Below, in pieces: positions 28,867 through 37,618 of a stretch of DNA of 64,000 bases. The translations under genes and the position numbers were made by a program. Each line of letters starts with the position of its first letter. The stretch's first letter is position 1. Origin of the DNA: Achromobacter marplatensis (GTDB lineage Bacteria > Pseudomonadota > Gammaproteobacteria > Burkholderiales > Burkholderiaceae_B). Under the pieces are notes generated by a model that was not told where the DNA came from, did not search any database, and was given only the letters and a program-made list of their open reading frames with translations. The DNA is taken from positions 1 through 64,000 of the forward strand of contig NZ_NJIG01000023.1 of NCBI RefSeq assembly GCF_002209535.1, given 5' to 3'.

Positions 28867-29664
28867 ATGCAAGACCTCTCCTTCTTCACCACCGGCGACG
28901 GCGTGCGCATCGCCTACCGCATCGATGGCGACGTCCGCCTGCCGGTGCTGGTGCTGTCCAACTCCATCGGCACCACGCTGCACATGTGGGACGGCCAGAT
29001 CCCCGCCCTGTCGCGCCACTTCCGCGTGCTGCGCTACGACACCCGCGGCCACGGCGCGTCCGGCGTGCCGGCAGGCGCCTATTCGATGGACCGGCTGGGC
29101 CGCGACGTCATTGAGCTGCTGGACGGCCTGGACATCCCGCGCGCCCACTTCCTGGGTCTGTCGCTGGGCGGCTTCATCGGGCAATGGCTGGGCGTGCATG
29201 CGCCGGATCGCATCGACCGCCTGATCCTGGCCAACACGTCCGCCTACCTGGGACCCGCGCCGCAATGGGACGCGCGCATCGCCGCGACGCTGGAGGCGCC
29301 CGACATGACGGACACAACCGCCATGTTCCTGGGAAACTGGTTCCCCGCCCGCCTGCTGCACGCCGGCGGCCCCGTCATCGACGCGTTCCGCGCCGGGCTG
29401 ATGGCCACCGACAAGCATGGCCTGGCGGGCGCGTTCGCGGCCGTGCGCGACGCGGACTTGCGGCGCACCATCGCGTTGATCACGGCGCCGACCCTGGTCA
29501 TTTCAGGGCGCGACGACACCGTGACGGCGGCCAGCCACGGCGCCGCCATCGCGGCCACGGTACCGGGCGCGCAGTCGCTGGAATTGCCGGTGGTGCACCT
29601 GTCGAACATCGAACAGCCCGAGGCGTTCATGGACGCGGTGCTGGGGTTCCTGCTGCCGCGCTGA
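28867..29664 (+). CDS. pcaD: Alpha/beta hydrolase, 3-oxoadipate enol-lactonase-like
   Basis: The 265-residue protein has the oxyanion segment SNSIGTTLHMWDGQ, the nucleophile elbow GLSLGGFIGQW with a serine nucleophile (about S103), an aspartate in ISGRDDTV and a histidine in VVHLSNIEQP. The SNSIGTT...MWD and HLSNIEQPEAF blocks are those of PcaD, which opens 3-oxoadipate enol-lactone in the beta-ketoadipate pathway. Divergent LysR and nearby pcaIJ-like genes support this. No pcaB, pcaC or pcaGH are in the window. Confidence 0.78.
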   Translation: MQDLSFFTTGDGVRIAYRIDGDVRLPVLVLSNSIGTTLHMWDGQIPALSRHFRVLRYDTRGHGASGVPAGAYSMDRLGRDVIELLDGLDIPRAHFLGLSLGGFIGQWLGVHAPDRIDRLILANTSAYLGPAPQWDARIAATLEAPDMTDTTAMFLGNWFPARLLHAGGPVIDAFRAGLMATDKHGLAGAFAAVRDADLRRTIALITAPTLVISGRDDTVTAASHGAAIAATVPGAQSLELPVVHLSNIEQPEAFMDAVLGFLLPR

Positions 29665-29681
29665 GGCGGCCCCGCCCGGCA

Positions 29682-30560
29682 TCAGCGCAAGGCGCTGGGG
29701 CTGGCGTTGAAGCGGCGGCGGAACGCCACCGAGAAATGCGCGGGCGCGTAGCCCACGTGCCAGGCGGCTTCCGACACGCTCATGCCGCCGTTCAGTATCA
29801 GATCGCGGCCACGCAACAACCGCGCCTCTTGCACGCAACGCGCCATGCTCAGGCCGAACACGCGCTTGAACGCCTGTTCCAGCTTGCGCGTGTGCAGGCC
29901 GAAATCTCGCGCCAGTTCGGAGGCCCCTGGCGGCTGGCGCAGGTCGGCCAACAGCCGGCGGCGCGCTTCATGCGCCGCGTCCAGTTCCCGCGCGGCAGCG
30001 TGGGTGGGTTCCGCGGACAAGGCGGCGGTCCGGGTCGCCTGCGCCAAGGCCACGGCCGCCAGTTCCAGCCCCTTGGCAGCCAGATACAGGCGGCGCGCCG
30101 CCCCGTCGAAGGCGCAGACGCGCACCTGGTCGGCGATGCGGCGCGCGTCGCGCCCGGCGGCACCGTGCCAGACGATCGGCTCACTCGACGGCTGCCCCGG
30201 CGAGAGTCGCTTGAAGAAGTCAGGCTCCAGCCCCAGTTCCGACCACAACGCCGTCTCCGGCAGGCTGACCATCGCGTACTGCTGGTCCACGCCCGCCTCG
30301 AAGGCGTCCGCGCCTTGCGCCTGGCCGGTGTTCCACGCCAGGAACAGCGTGGGGCCCTGCAAGCGCAAGGCGGTGCGGTCTTCGATCCGGCTGTGCACAT
30401 CCCCATCGAGCATGATGACTTTCAGGCCGCGGTGCAGCGGTTCGTCGCGCCAGCGGGTGGCGTTGCGCCGGAACACGCCCGCGTGCAGGGCGACGCCGCC
30501 GGGCTGGCTCAGTGCCGCGTCAACGCGATGGTGTTCGGCGGCGGCGCGCAGGGAAGGCAT
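29682..30560 (-). CDS. AraC-family regulator, siderophore type
   Basis: The 292-residue protein has a C-terminal AraC DNA-binding domain (about 195-290, ASELARDFGLHTRKLEQAFK and VSEAAWHVGYAPAHFSVAFRRRF). The helix LHTRKLEQAFKRVFG and overall layout recall PchR/AlcR-type activators of siderophore genes. A good Fur-box match lies 22-40 bases upstream of the start, so iron repression is likely. No siderophore synthesis gene is in the window; the gene upstream on the same strand is a flavin reductase-like protein. Confidence 0.8.
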   Translation of the reverse strand: MPSLRAAAEHHRVDAALSQPGGVALHAGVFRRNATRWRDEPLHRGLKVIMLDGDVHSRIEDRTALRLQGPTLFLAWNTGQAQGADAFEAGVDQQYAMVSLPETALWSELGLEPDFFKRLSPGQPSSEPIVWHGAAGRDARRIADQVRVCAFDGAARRLYLAAKGLELAAVALAQATRTAALSAEPTHAAARELDAAHEARRRLLADLRQPPGASELARDFGLHTRKLEQAFKRVFGLSMARCVQEARLLRGRDLILNGGMSVSEAAWHVGYAPAHFSVAFRRRFNASPSALR

Positions 30561-30581
30561 GGACGGATCCGGTTCTTATTT

Positions 30582-30600
30582 GAGAATAATTATTATTACC
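30582..30600 (-). promoter_or_regulatory. Fur box upstream of the AraC gene
   Basis: The 19 bases GAGAATAATTATTATTACC match the Fur consensus GATAATGATAATCATTATC at 14 positions by hand alignment. It is the only stretch of this kind I noticed in the window and sits in a GC-rich background. Confidence 0.65.
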
Positions 30601-30634
30601 CAAATAAGGCCCGCCTGTCCGGACGGCGGCCGGC

Positions 30635-31537
30635 TTATTCCCCTGCGCGCTCCCAGCGGCGCTGGATGGCCTTGGCCGCCACGACCCCGTCCGCCATCGA
30701 CGTGACCACGCAGGGATGCATGCGGTGCGCCACTTCGCCCACGGCGTAGATGTCGGGCACGCTGGTTTCGGCGGTGGCGAAATCCGTGCGGATGTAGCCG
30801 CGGTCGTCGCGGGCCAGCCGCAGGCCGTCGGCGAAGGCGGCTTGCGGTTCCCACCCGTAGAAGACCAGAATCAGGTCGTAGGGTTGGCCGTCCACGCTGC
30901 GTCGGGCGGGATCCACCTGGTAGGGGCCGATGCGCACCCCTTCGCGGCCGGCGCGCGTCACCCATTGCTGCTGGGCGCGGACGCTGCGGGCGTACAGATG
31001 CACGGCGCGGGCGCCGCGGTTGCGCACATAGACGTAGTTTTCGAACGCGTTGTCGCCGCCGCCCAGCACCGCGACCGACAGGCCGGAGTAGTCCTGCGCC
31101 ACGATGGGGGAACCCGGGCCGATCAGCACGCCGGGCCAGGATGCGCCCGGCGGGTGGTCCGGCAGGCCCTTGGCCCGCACGCCCGAGGCGATGACGAGCG
31201 TGCGTCCGCGCACCTGCGTCTGGCTGCCGTCCGGGCCGGTCAGGGTGGCCTGGATGCCGCCCTTGCAAGGCAAGACGCCGGTCGCGCGGGTTTCCAGGCG
31301 CAGCGGCACGCCGGCCGCGCGCACGCTCGCGTCAATATTGGCCGCGACCTGCTGGCCGGTCACCCCGGGCAGCACCGCGATCCAATCGTCGGCGAACGGA
31401 TTGTCATTGCCCAGCCCGCCCAGGCGGGTGCTGGCCTCTACCAACAGCGGGGACAGACCCAGCCTGGCCAGCCACAGGGCGCAGGAAGCGCCGGCCGGGC
31501 CGCCGCCTACAATGACCGCATCGTGCATCTGTTGCAT
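30635..31537 (-). CDS. Thioredoxin-reductase-like flavoprotein without CxxC
   Basis: The 300-residue protein has an FAD dinucleotide motif (VIVGGGPAGASCALWLARLG), an NAD(P)H motif (VLGGGDNAFENYVY) and the C-terminal FAD block IYAVGEVAHRMHPCVVTSMADG. It lacks the redox CxxC of true thioredoxin reductases, so it more likely transfers electrons to another acceptor, as in TrxR-like ferredoxin or ferric reductases. The ATG at 31537 has AAGGGG about 5 bases upstream; 31528 is an alternative. It precedes the Fur-box-linked AraC gene on the same strand, which hints at an iron-related role. Confidence 0.75.
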   Translation of the reverse strand: MQQMHDAVIVGGGPAGASCALWLARLGLSPLLVEASTRLGGLGNDNPFADDWIAVLPGVTGQQVAANIDASVRAAGVPLRLETRATGVLPCKGGIQATLTGPDGSQTQVRGRTLVIASGVRAKGLPDHPPGASWPGVLIGPGSPIVAQDYSGLSVAVLGGGDNAFENYVYVRNRGARAVHLYARSVRAQQQWVTRAGREGVRIGPYQVDPARRSVDGQPYDLILVFYGWEPQAAFADGLRLARDDRGYIRTDFATAETSVPDIYAVGEVAHRMHPCVVTSMADGVVAAKAIQRRWERAGE

Positions 31538-31661
31538 TTCACCCCTTATTGACTGCGCCGGCGTCCTCAAAGACGCCCGGACATGGCCGAATTGTAGCCA
31601 GCGCGCCGTCCCTGACCCGCTGTCGCCTTACAATTCCGGCTGTCCCACCCAGGTTTTCATC

Positions 31662-32021
31662 ATGCCCACACGCCGCATCATCCTTTCCGGGCTTGCGCTC
31701 GACGCCCGCATCGGCATCCTCGAACACGAGCGACGCGCCACCCAGCCCCTGCACGTCGATGCCGAGTTTGACGTGGACATTCAGCGCTCGGTCGACGACC
31801 ACGATATCCACAGCGTGCTGGATTACCGCCGGCTGCGCGAGGCCATCGTCGAGGAATGCACCCAGGCGCATGTGAACCTGATCGAAACCCTTTCCGAACA
31901 AGTCGCCGCGCGCCTTCTGGCCGACTTCCAGGAAATCCGCTCGCTGCGCCTGCGCATCAGCAAACCCATGGCCTTTTCCGACTGTGCGGCGGTAGGCGTG
32001 GAAATCCAGATCACGCGTTGA
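31662..32021 (+). CDS. folB: Dihydroneopterin aldolase
   Basis: FolB cleaves 7,8-dihydroneopterin to the hydroxymethyl pterin in folate synthesis. The 119-residue protein has the family pattern ILSGLALDARIGILEHER (strand and catalytic-region start), SVLDYRRLRE and the IETLSEQVAARLL helix. The ATG at 31662 gives the normal length. Its stop lies two bases before ttcA, so both are cotranscribed. Confidence 0.9.
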   Translation: MPTRRIILSGLALDARIGILEHERRATQPLHVDAEFDVDIQRSVDDHDIHSVLDYRRLREAIVEECTQAHVNLIETLSEQVAARLLADFQEIRSLRLRISKPMAFSDCAAVGVEIQITR

Positions 32022-32023
32022 CC

Positions 32024-32989
32024 ATGAACGATATCGCTCCCCCTATCCGCTTCCGTACCGAAGCAGAAGAGAAGGCCCGCCACGAAGGCAACAAGCTGAC
32101 CAAGCGCCTGGCCCGCGAGACCACGCGCGCGCTGTCCGACTACAACATGATCGGAGAAGGCGACCGCGTCATGGTCTGCCTGTCGGGCGGCAAGGATTCC
32201 TATGCGATGCTGGACATCCTGCTCCAGCTGCAAAAGCGCGCGCCGTTCAAGTTCGAACTGATCGCGGTGAACCTGGACCAGAAGCAGCCTGACTTCCCCG
32301 ACCACATCCTGCCTCAGTACCTGAAAGAACTGGGCGTGCCCTTCCACATCGAGACGCAGGATACGTATTCCATCGTCACGCGCGTGCTGGAAGAAGGCAA
32401 GACGATGTGCTCGCTCTGTTCGCGGTTGCGCCGCGGCATCCTGTACCGCGTCGCCTCCGAACTGGGCGCGACCAAGATCGCGCTGGGCCACCATCGCGAC
32501 GACATCCTGGCCACGTTCTTCCTGAACCTGTTCTACGGCGGCAAGGCCAAGGGCATGCCGCCCAAGCTGGTGTCCGACGACGGCCGCCACACGGTGATCC
32601 GCCCGCTGGCCTATGTAGCCGAAACGGACCTGATCGCCTACGCCGAACTCAAGCAGTTCCCCATCATCCCGTGCAACCTCTGCGGCTCCCAGGAAAACCT
32701 GAAGCGCAAGGAAGTGGGCCGGATGATCAAGGACTGGGACAAGCAGCACCCGGGCCGTTCGTGGAACGTGTTCAACGCGCTGTCGCGCGTGGTGCCGTCG
32801 CATCTGATGGACCGCGACCTGTTCGACTTCGTGGGCCTGAAGCCCACCGGCGTGCCGGACGCCAACGGCGACACGGCGTTTGACGCCGTGGATCCGGACG
32901 AAGACGGCGACGACGCCTGCGGCGATACGCCGGAAGCGCTGGAACCGGGCGCGATCGTGGAAAAGAAGGTGATGTTCACGCGCAGCTGA
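32024..32989 (+). CDS. ttcA: tRNA 2-thiocytidine biosynthesis protein TtcA
   Basis: TtcA thiolates cytidine 32 of several tRNAs using ATP and an iron-sulfur cluster. The 321-residue protein has the PP-loop SGGKDS at 54-59 and the two cysteine pairs C129/C132 (MCSLC) and C217/C220 (PCNLCGS) that bind the cluster. The last 40 residues are an acidic tail (DPDEDGDDACGD) with no obvious role. It is cotranscribed with folB and followed by a strong terminator. Confidence 0.95.
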   Translation: MNDIAPPIRFRTEAEEKARHEGNKLTKRLARETTRALSDYNMIGEGDRVMVCLSGGKDSYAMLDILLQLQKRAPFKFELIAVNLDQKQPDFPDHILPQYLKELGVPFHIETQDTYSIVTRVLEEGKTMCSLCSRLRRGILYRVASELGATKIALGHHRDDILATFFLNLFYGGKAKGMPPKLVSDDGRHTVIRPLAYVAETDLIAYAELKQFPIIPCNLCGSQENLKRKEVGRMIKDWDKQHPGRSWNVFNALSRVVPSHLMDRDLFDFVGLKPTGVPDANGDTAFDAVDPDEDGDDACGDTPEALEPGAIVEKKVMFTRS

Positions 32990-32994
32990 TGCCT

Positions 32995-33141
32995 ATGGGT
33001 TGCGCGCGTTGAATGGCCGCGTCCTTGCGGCCATTTTTTCGCGCTCCACCCATCCTAACGATGACGCGCGTGCCCCGTAGGATGGGTGAAGCGCGCAGAA
33101 TCCGGCATCGAGAACACCGCCATTGAACGCGCGCAACCCAT
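32995..33141. repeat. Nested inverted-repeat element after ttcA
   Basis: An outer 22-bp pair (32995-33016 and 33120-33141) is inverted with one mismatch. Inside it an inner pair (33041-33060 with 33076-33094, core CACCCATCCTA/TAGGATGGGTG) forms a second hairpin, and the ttcA terminator (33012-33039) lies between the left arms. The whole is about 147 bp with no coding capacity and resembles a REP/MITE-like element. Confidence 0.7.
33012..33039 (+). terminator. Rho-independent terminator after ttcA
   Basis: A perfect 9-bp stem (AATGGCCGC 33012-33020 with GCGGCCATT 33027-33035) and a 6-base loop are followed by a T-run (33034-33039). It lies 23 bases after the ttcA stop. Confidence 0.88.
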
Positions 33142-33147
33142 CACAGA

Positions 33148-34104
33148 TCAGGCGTTCAACACCCGGATCGGCTTGCCCGCCTGGAACGCCTTCACGGCTT
33201 CCAGCGAGTTCTGATAGAACGCCTCGAAGTTCTCGCGGCTGACGTAGCCCAGGTGCGGGGTCAGGATCACGTTGTCCAGGTCGCGCACGGTATCGGTGGG
33301 CGACAGCGGTTCTTCGGGATAGACGTCCAGGCCCGCGCCCGCGATGCGGAACTTCACCAGCGCATCCATCAGCGCTTCGTTATCCACCAGGCCGGCGCGC
33401 GACGTGTTCACCAGGTAGGCGGTGGGCTTCATCGCGGCCAAGGCGGTGGCGTCCACGACATGACGGCTGCGGTCCGACAGGATCAGGTGCAGGCTGACGA
33501 CGTCGGACGTGGCGAAGAGTTCGTGCTTGTCCACGCGCTTGACGCCGGCGGCCTCGGCGCGCTCGTCCGTCAGGTTGGGGCTCCAGGCCACCACGTCCAT
33601 GCCGAACGCCTGGCCCACCTTGGCCACGGCGGCGCCCAGTTTGCCCAGGCCGAGCACGCCGAGGCGCTTGCCGGCCAGGGGCTCGGGCATGGCGGTTTGC
33701 CACATGCCGCGGCGCATGGCCGCGTCTTCGGCGGGCAGGTGCTTGAACAGGCCCAGGATGTGCGCCCAGGCCAGTTCGGCCGTGGCGGTGTTGGCGTCGG
33801 CGCTGCCGGGCGCGCCGCACACGACGATGCCCTGCGCGGTGCAGGCGGGCATGTCGATGGCGTTATTGCGCATGCCGGTCGTGATCAGCAGGCGCAGCTT
33901 GGGCAGCGCGCGAATGCGCTCGGCGGGGAACGGCGTGCGCTCGCGCATCGCCACGATCACGTCGAAAGGCTCAAGCGTGGCCTCGACCTGTTCGTCCGGA
34001 ATGAAGTTGTTGAAGATCTGGACCTCGGCGTCGCCGCCCAGCGAGGTCCAATCCGCATAGCGCCGGGCTACGTCGTGGTAATCGTCGAGAATTGCGATTT
34101 TCAA
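33148..34104 (-). CDS. D-2-hydroxyacid dehydrogenase
   Basis: This is an NAD(P)-dependent reductase of 2-oxo acids. The 318-residue protein has the nucleotide fold GVLGLGKLGAAVA (about 147-159), the catalytic arginine in NTSRAGLVD, the glutamate in DVYPEEPL and the histidine in LTPHLGYVS. The N-terminal IAILDDYHDVARRYADW is typical of a subgroup of phosphoglycerate-dehydrogenase-like proteins with unassigned substrates. It appears monocistronic, between the ttcA repeat element and dsbC. Confidence 0.87.
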   Translation of the reverse strand: MKIAILDDYHDVARRYADWTSLGGDAEVQIFNNFIPDEQVEATLEPFDVIVAMRERTPFPAERIRALPKLRLLITTGMRNNAIDMPACTAQGIVVCGAPGSADANTATAELAWAHILGLFKHLPAEDAAMRRGMWQTAMPEPLAGKRLGVLGLGKLGAAVAKVGQAFGMDVVAWSPNLTDERAEAAGVKRVDKHELFATSDVVSLHLILSDRSRHVVDATALAAMKPTAYLVNTSRAGLVDNEALMDALVKFRIAGAGLDVYPEEPLSPTDTVRDLDNVILTPHLGYVSRENFEAFYQNSLEAVKAFQAGKPIRVLNA

Positions 34105-34167
34105 GTGCTGTCTCCGGGAGGCGTGGCGCTTGTCGCGCCAGCCTGCCCGGCCGGCGCGCGGCGCCGG

Positions 34168-34968
34168 TCAGTTCAAACGGGCTTTAAGTTGGTCCAGCGG
34201 GATCGCGCCGCTGACGCGCGACCCATCGGCAAAGAAGAGCGTGGGCGTGCCGCGCACCATCAACTGATGGCCCAGGGCCAGCAGCTTGTCTTCGGGCACG
34301 TCGCAACTGGCGGTAGCCGGCTTCTTGCCGCGCACCATCCAGTCGTCCCAAGCCTTGCCCTGGTCTTTGGCGCACCAGACGTCACGCACCTTGTCCTTGG
34401 AGTCCGGCGACAGGATCGGGTACAGGAACGTGTAGACGGTGACGTTGTCCAGGTCTTCCATCGTCTTGCGCAGCTGCTTGCAGTAACCGCAGTTGGGGTC
34501 TTCGAAGATTGCGACCTTGCGCGAGCCGTCGCCCTTGACCTGCTTGATGGCCAGGTCCAGCGGCAGCTGGTCGAACGAGACGGCGCTGAGCTTTTCCTGG
34601 GATTCGCGGGTGACGTCGCGGCGCGTCATGGCGTCGATCAACGGCCCTTCCATGACCCAGGTGACCTTTTCATCCGTGTAGATCAGGTCCATGCCCAGCT
34701 GCACCTCGAACAGGCCATACGGCGTACGGCGCACGGCCGTCACGTCCATGCCGGTGAAGCGCTGCTGGAAACGTTCCTTGACGGCATCCGCCACCGGGTC
34801 GATCTGCGTGGTGGACACGCTTTTTTCGCCCTTGCCCGGCTGGCCGACAGACTGCGTGGACACGGACCTGTCGCCCTTGGCGGGCGCTTGCGCCAGCGCC
34901 ACGGTGGACAGACCCAGGCCACCGGCCAGGAAACAAGCCGCCACGGTGGCGGAGATGCGGAAGTTCAT
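34168..34968 (-). CDS. dsbC: Periplasmic disulfide isomerase DsbC
   Basis: DsbC reshuffles wrong disulfides in the periplasm. The start at 34968 gives 266 residues with a signal peptide (MNFRISATVAACFLAGGLGL..., cut near 26). A dimerisation domain (about 55-125) precedes a thioredoxin fold with active site CGYC at C160-C163 (FEDPNCGYCKQL) and the cis-proline loop RGTPTLFF. Between signal and dimer domain lies an unusual linker with two similar units, KGDRSVST and KGEKSVST. It is the last gene of apaG-mltA-ubiH-dsbC. Confidence 0.92.
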   Translation of the reverse strand: MNFRISATVAACFLAGGLGLSTVALAQAPAKGDRSVSTQSVGQPGKGEKSVSTTQIDPVADAVKERFQQRFTGMDVTAVRRTPYGLFEVQLGMDLIYTDEKVTWVMEGPLIDAMTRRDVTRESQEKLSAVSFDQLPLDLAIKQVKGDGSRKVAIFEDPNCGYCKQLRKTMEDLDNVTVYTFLYPILSPDSKDKVRDVWCAKDQGKAWDDWMVRGKKPATASCDVPEDKLLALGHQLMVRGTPTLFFADGSRVSGAIPLDQLKARLN

Positions 34969-35111
34969 CAGTACTCCTGTACTTATCGTGTTCTTTGGAG
35001 GCAAGCGTAACGCATCCCGAGGGGGGTTGGCCGGGCGGGGACCGGACGCAGCGCGGATCTCAGTCAGGCTCCCGCCCCCTGCCAAGGTTCCAAAAGCATG
35101 CCCGACCGGGC

Positions 35112-36281
35112 TCAATTGGCAGAAGCACCCGCGATCAGGCGGCGCTTGACCAGCGGCGCCTTTTCGACCCAGTGCATGCCCGCGTTGCGCAACCACACCA
35201 GCGGCGTGGCGCGCGATGCGAACAGCTTGTGCAGGCCGTCGGTAGCAAGGCGCATGGCCAGCACCGGTTCGGCGCGCGCGCGCTGGTAGCGGTGCAGCAC
35301 CCGGAGGTCGCCCGCCGTGCGGTAGGGTTCGCGGCCCGCCACCGTGCGCGCCAACGCCTCGACGTCGCCCAGGCCCAGGTTCAGGCCCTGACCCGCCAGC
35401 GGGTGCAGGCGGTGCGCGGCGTCGCCGGCCAACGCAATGCCGGGCGCCACCATCTGGGCGCGTTCCAGCGTCAGCGGAAAGCCGTGCAGCTTGCTGCGGA
35501 CTTTCAGTCGGCCCAGGCGGCCTTCGGAGGCCTCGGCCAGCAGGGTTTCCAGCTTTGCGGCCTGCGCCTCGGGCGGCAATGCCAGCAGCGCCTGCGCCGG
35601 TTCGGTGCGCATGGACCAGACCATCGATACTTGCGGGCCGTCCGCGGTGTCGGGCAGCGGCAGCAACGCCAGCACGCCGTCATCACGGAACCACTGAATG
35701 GCCGTGCCCTGATGGGCGCGTTCGGCGTCCAGGTGCACGACCAGGCCCGTGTCGTCATAGGACACGGCGTCGTGTTTCATGCCTGCCGCCGTGCGCAGCG
35801 GCGAAGCCGCGCCGTCAGCGCCCACGAACAGCTCGGCCTGGATGCGCGTGCCGCTTTCGGTATCGATCGCGCCATCCCGATAGCCCGTGCAGCGGTCTTC
35901 CAGCCAGGGGATGCCGAACATCCGCACCGCCTGAATCAGCACGCGCTCGATTTCGCCGGATTCCACGATCCAGGCCAGTTGCGGCAGCGCCGCCTGCCAG
36001 GCGTTCAGGTTGACCTGCCCATCGGCATCGCCGTGGATTTCCATGGATTCGACGGGCATCAGCCGGGACGCGGGCATGGCGTCCCAGACACCCAGCTCGG
36101 CCAGAAAACGCTGGCTGGCGGGCGAAATGGCGTAGACGCGCGGGTGGTAGCGGTTGGGATCGGCGGCCGGCACCGACGTGCGCGGCGCCAGGACGGCGAC
36201 GCGCTGGCCGCGGCGGGCCAGCGCCAGGGCGGTGGACAGGCCGACGATGCCGGCCCCGCAAACGACGATTTGATGGCTCAT
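35112..36281 (-). CDS. FAD-dependent ubiquinone-type hydroxylase (UbiH/VisC family)
   Basis: This aromatic-ring monooxygenase of the UbiH/UbiF/COQ6 family most likely hydroxylates a ubiquinone precursor. The 389-residue protein has the FAD motif VVCGAGIVGLSTALALARRG (about 6-25), the middle DG-type motif VGADGA, and the second FAD motif GDAAHRLHPLAGQGLNLGLGD. Which ring position it acts on cannot be told from sequence, so no symbol is given. Its start overlaps the mltA stop by four bases (ATGA), indicating coupled translation. Confidence 0.85.
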   Translation of the reverse strand: MSHQIVVCGAGIVGLSTALALARRGQRVAVLAPRTSVPAADPNRYHPRVYAISPASQRFLAELGVWDAMPASRLMPVESMEIHGDADGQVNLNAWQAALPQLAWIVESGEIERVLIQAVRMFGIPWLEDRCTGYRDGAIDTESGTRIQAELFVGADGAASPLRTAAGMKHDAVSYDDTGLVVHLDAERAHQGTAIQWFRDDGVLALLPLPDTADGPQVSMVWSMRTEPAQALLALPPEAQAAKLETLLAEASEGRLGRLKVRSKLHGFPLTLERAQMVAPGIALAGDAAHRLHPLAGQGLNLGLGDVEALARTVAGREPYRTAGDLRVLHRYQRARAEPVLAMRLATDGLHKLFASRATPLVWLRNAGMHWVEKAPLVKRRLIAGASAN

Positions 36282-37582
36282 CTTGCCGAGGGCTCCCCAG
36301 CTTGCTTGGGCCACAGCACCCACATCTGGCCCCGTTGTTTCATGCGGCCCGCCTGCTGACCGGCCTCGTCGCCGTAACCCCAGTAGAAGTCGGCACGCGC
36401 CGCGCCGCGGATGGCCGTGCCCGTATCCTGGGCGAACACCAGCCGCTGCAGCGGCCGGTCAGAGGCCGGGAACGTGGTGGCCAGATACACGGGGGTGCCC
36501 AACGGCACGAACGTAGCGTCGACTGCGACCGAGCGCTTGGGCGCCAGCGGGATCGCGTAAGCGCCCTTCGGACCTTGCTCGGGGTCGATGACCGGCTCTT
36601 CGCGGAAGAAGACGACCGCCGGATTGGCGTTCAACATTTCCTGCACGCGTTTCGGATTGCGCTGGGCCCAGGCGCGGATGTTCTGCATGGACGCCTGGTC
36701 GGCAGTCAGCTCGCCGCGGTCGATCAGCCAGCGGCCGATGGACACGTAGGGCTGGCCGTTGTGGTCGGCGTACGCCACGCGGATGGTCTTGCCGGCGTCG
36801 GGGCCGTCAGTCAGCTGCACGCGGCCCGAGCCCTGCACCTGCAGGAAGAAGTTGTCCACGGGGTCGTCCACCCACACCACGACGGGCGGGCGGCGGCCAG
36901 AGGACTCGATGGCGGCACGGGTGTCGTAGGGCACGACCCGCTTGCCCTCGAGCTTGCCGCGCACGCGCTTGCCGGCCAGATCCGGGTAGATCGATCCCAG
37001 ATCGATCGTCAGCAGGTCGGCGGGCACGGCGTACAGCGGCCACTGATGGTTACCGCCCTGGCGGCGCGAGCCGCGTACCAGAGGTTCGTAATAGCCCGTG
37101 ACGGTATTGGTGGCTGGCTTGCCGTCGGCGGCATTCAGGCGCCACGGCTGCAGATAGGTCTGCAGGAAGCGGCGCACGCCCTCGGCGTCGCCTGCGGCCG
37201 GCGCCCGGGACGGGTCGACGGCGGCGGCGCACACGGGCTGCCAGGCGCGCGGCGTGGCGCGCGCAGGCGCGGCCAGGTTGCCGCTGGTGGGCCGCATCAG
37301 GCCGCGGCAGTTGCGCAGGAACAGCGGCCAGAACTGCGTCAGATCGTCGGACGACCAGCCCGGCATTTCGGACCAGGTCCCAGCCTTGAACTTGCCCGCC
37401 AGGGCACGCGGCGGCGTGTCCGGCAGGGCCGACAGCGACGGCACCACCAAGGGGCCGTCAGCCGCGGGGACGCGCGTGCCGGGCAGGCTGCCGGCATCGC
37501 CGGATTCAGGGGGGACGTCCGAGGGGGTGGAACATGCCGCCAACAGGACCGACAGCACGGACAGGCTAAGAATGCGCTTCAT
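36278..37582 (-). CDS. mltA: Membrane-bound lytic murein transglycosylase A
   Basis: MltA cleaves peptidoglycan glycan strands to anhydro-muropeptides. The 434-residue lipoprotein has the lipobox LLAAC with the lipidated cysteine at residue 17. The double-psi beta-barrel core follows (TGYYEPLVRGSR, FLQVQGSGRVQL, YVSIGRWL), then the C-terminal catalytic aspartate region VFAQDTGTAIRGAARADFYWG (core QDTGTAI). The start at 37582 gives a proper signal peptide. Outer-membrane location is expected. Confidence 0.93.
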   Translation of the reverse strand: MKRILSLSVLSVLLAACSTPSDVPPESGDAGSLPGTRVPAADGPLVVPSLSALPDTPPRALAGKFKAGTWSEMPGWSSDDLTQFWPLFLRNCRGLMRPTSGNLAAPARATPRAWQPVCAAAVDPSRAPAAGDAEGVRRFLQTYLQPWRLNAADGKPATNTVTGYYEPLVRGSRRQGGNHQWPLYAVPADLLTIDLGSIYPDLAGKRVRGKLEGKRVVPYDTRAAIESSGRRPPVVVWVDDPVDNFFLQVQGSGRVQLTDGPDAGKTIRVAYADHNGQPYVSIGRWLIDRGELTADQASMQNIRAWAQRNPKRVQEMLNANPAVVFFREEPVIDPEQGPKGAYAIPLAPKRSVAVDATFVPLGTPVYLATTFPASDRPLQRLVFAQDTGTAIRGAARADFYWGYGDEAGQQAGRMKQRGQMWVLWPKQAGEPSAR

Positions 37583-37618
37583 GAGCAGAGAAGAAAACGA
37601 GGCAACGGGCCGGGCCAT

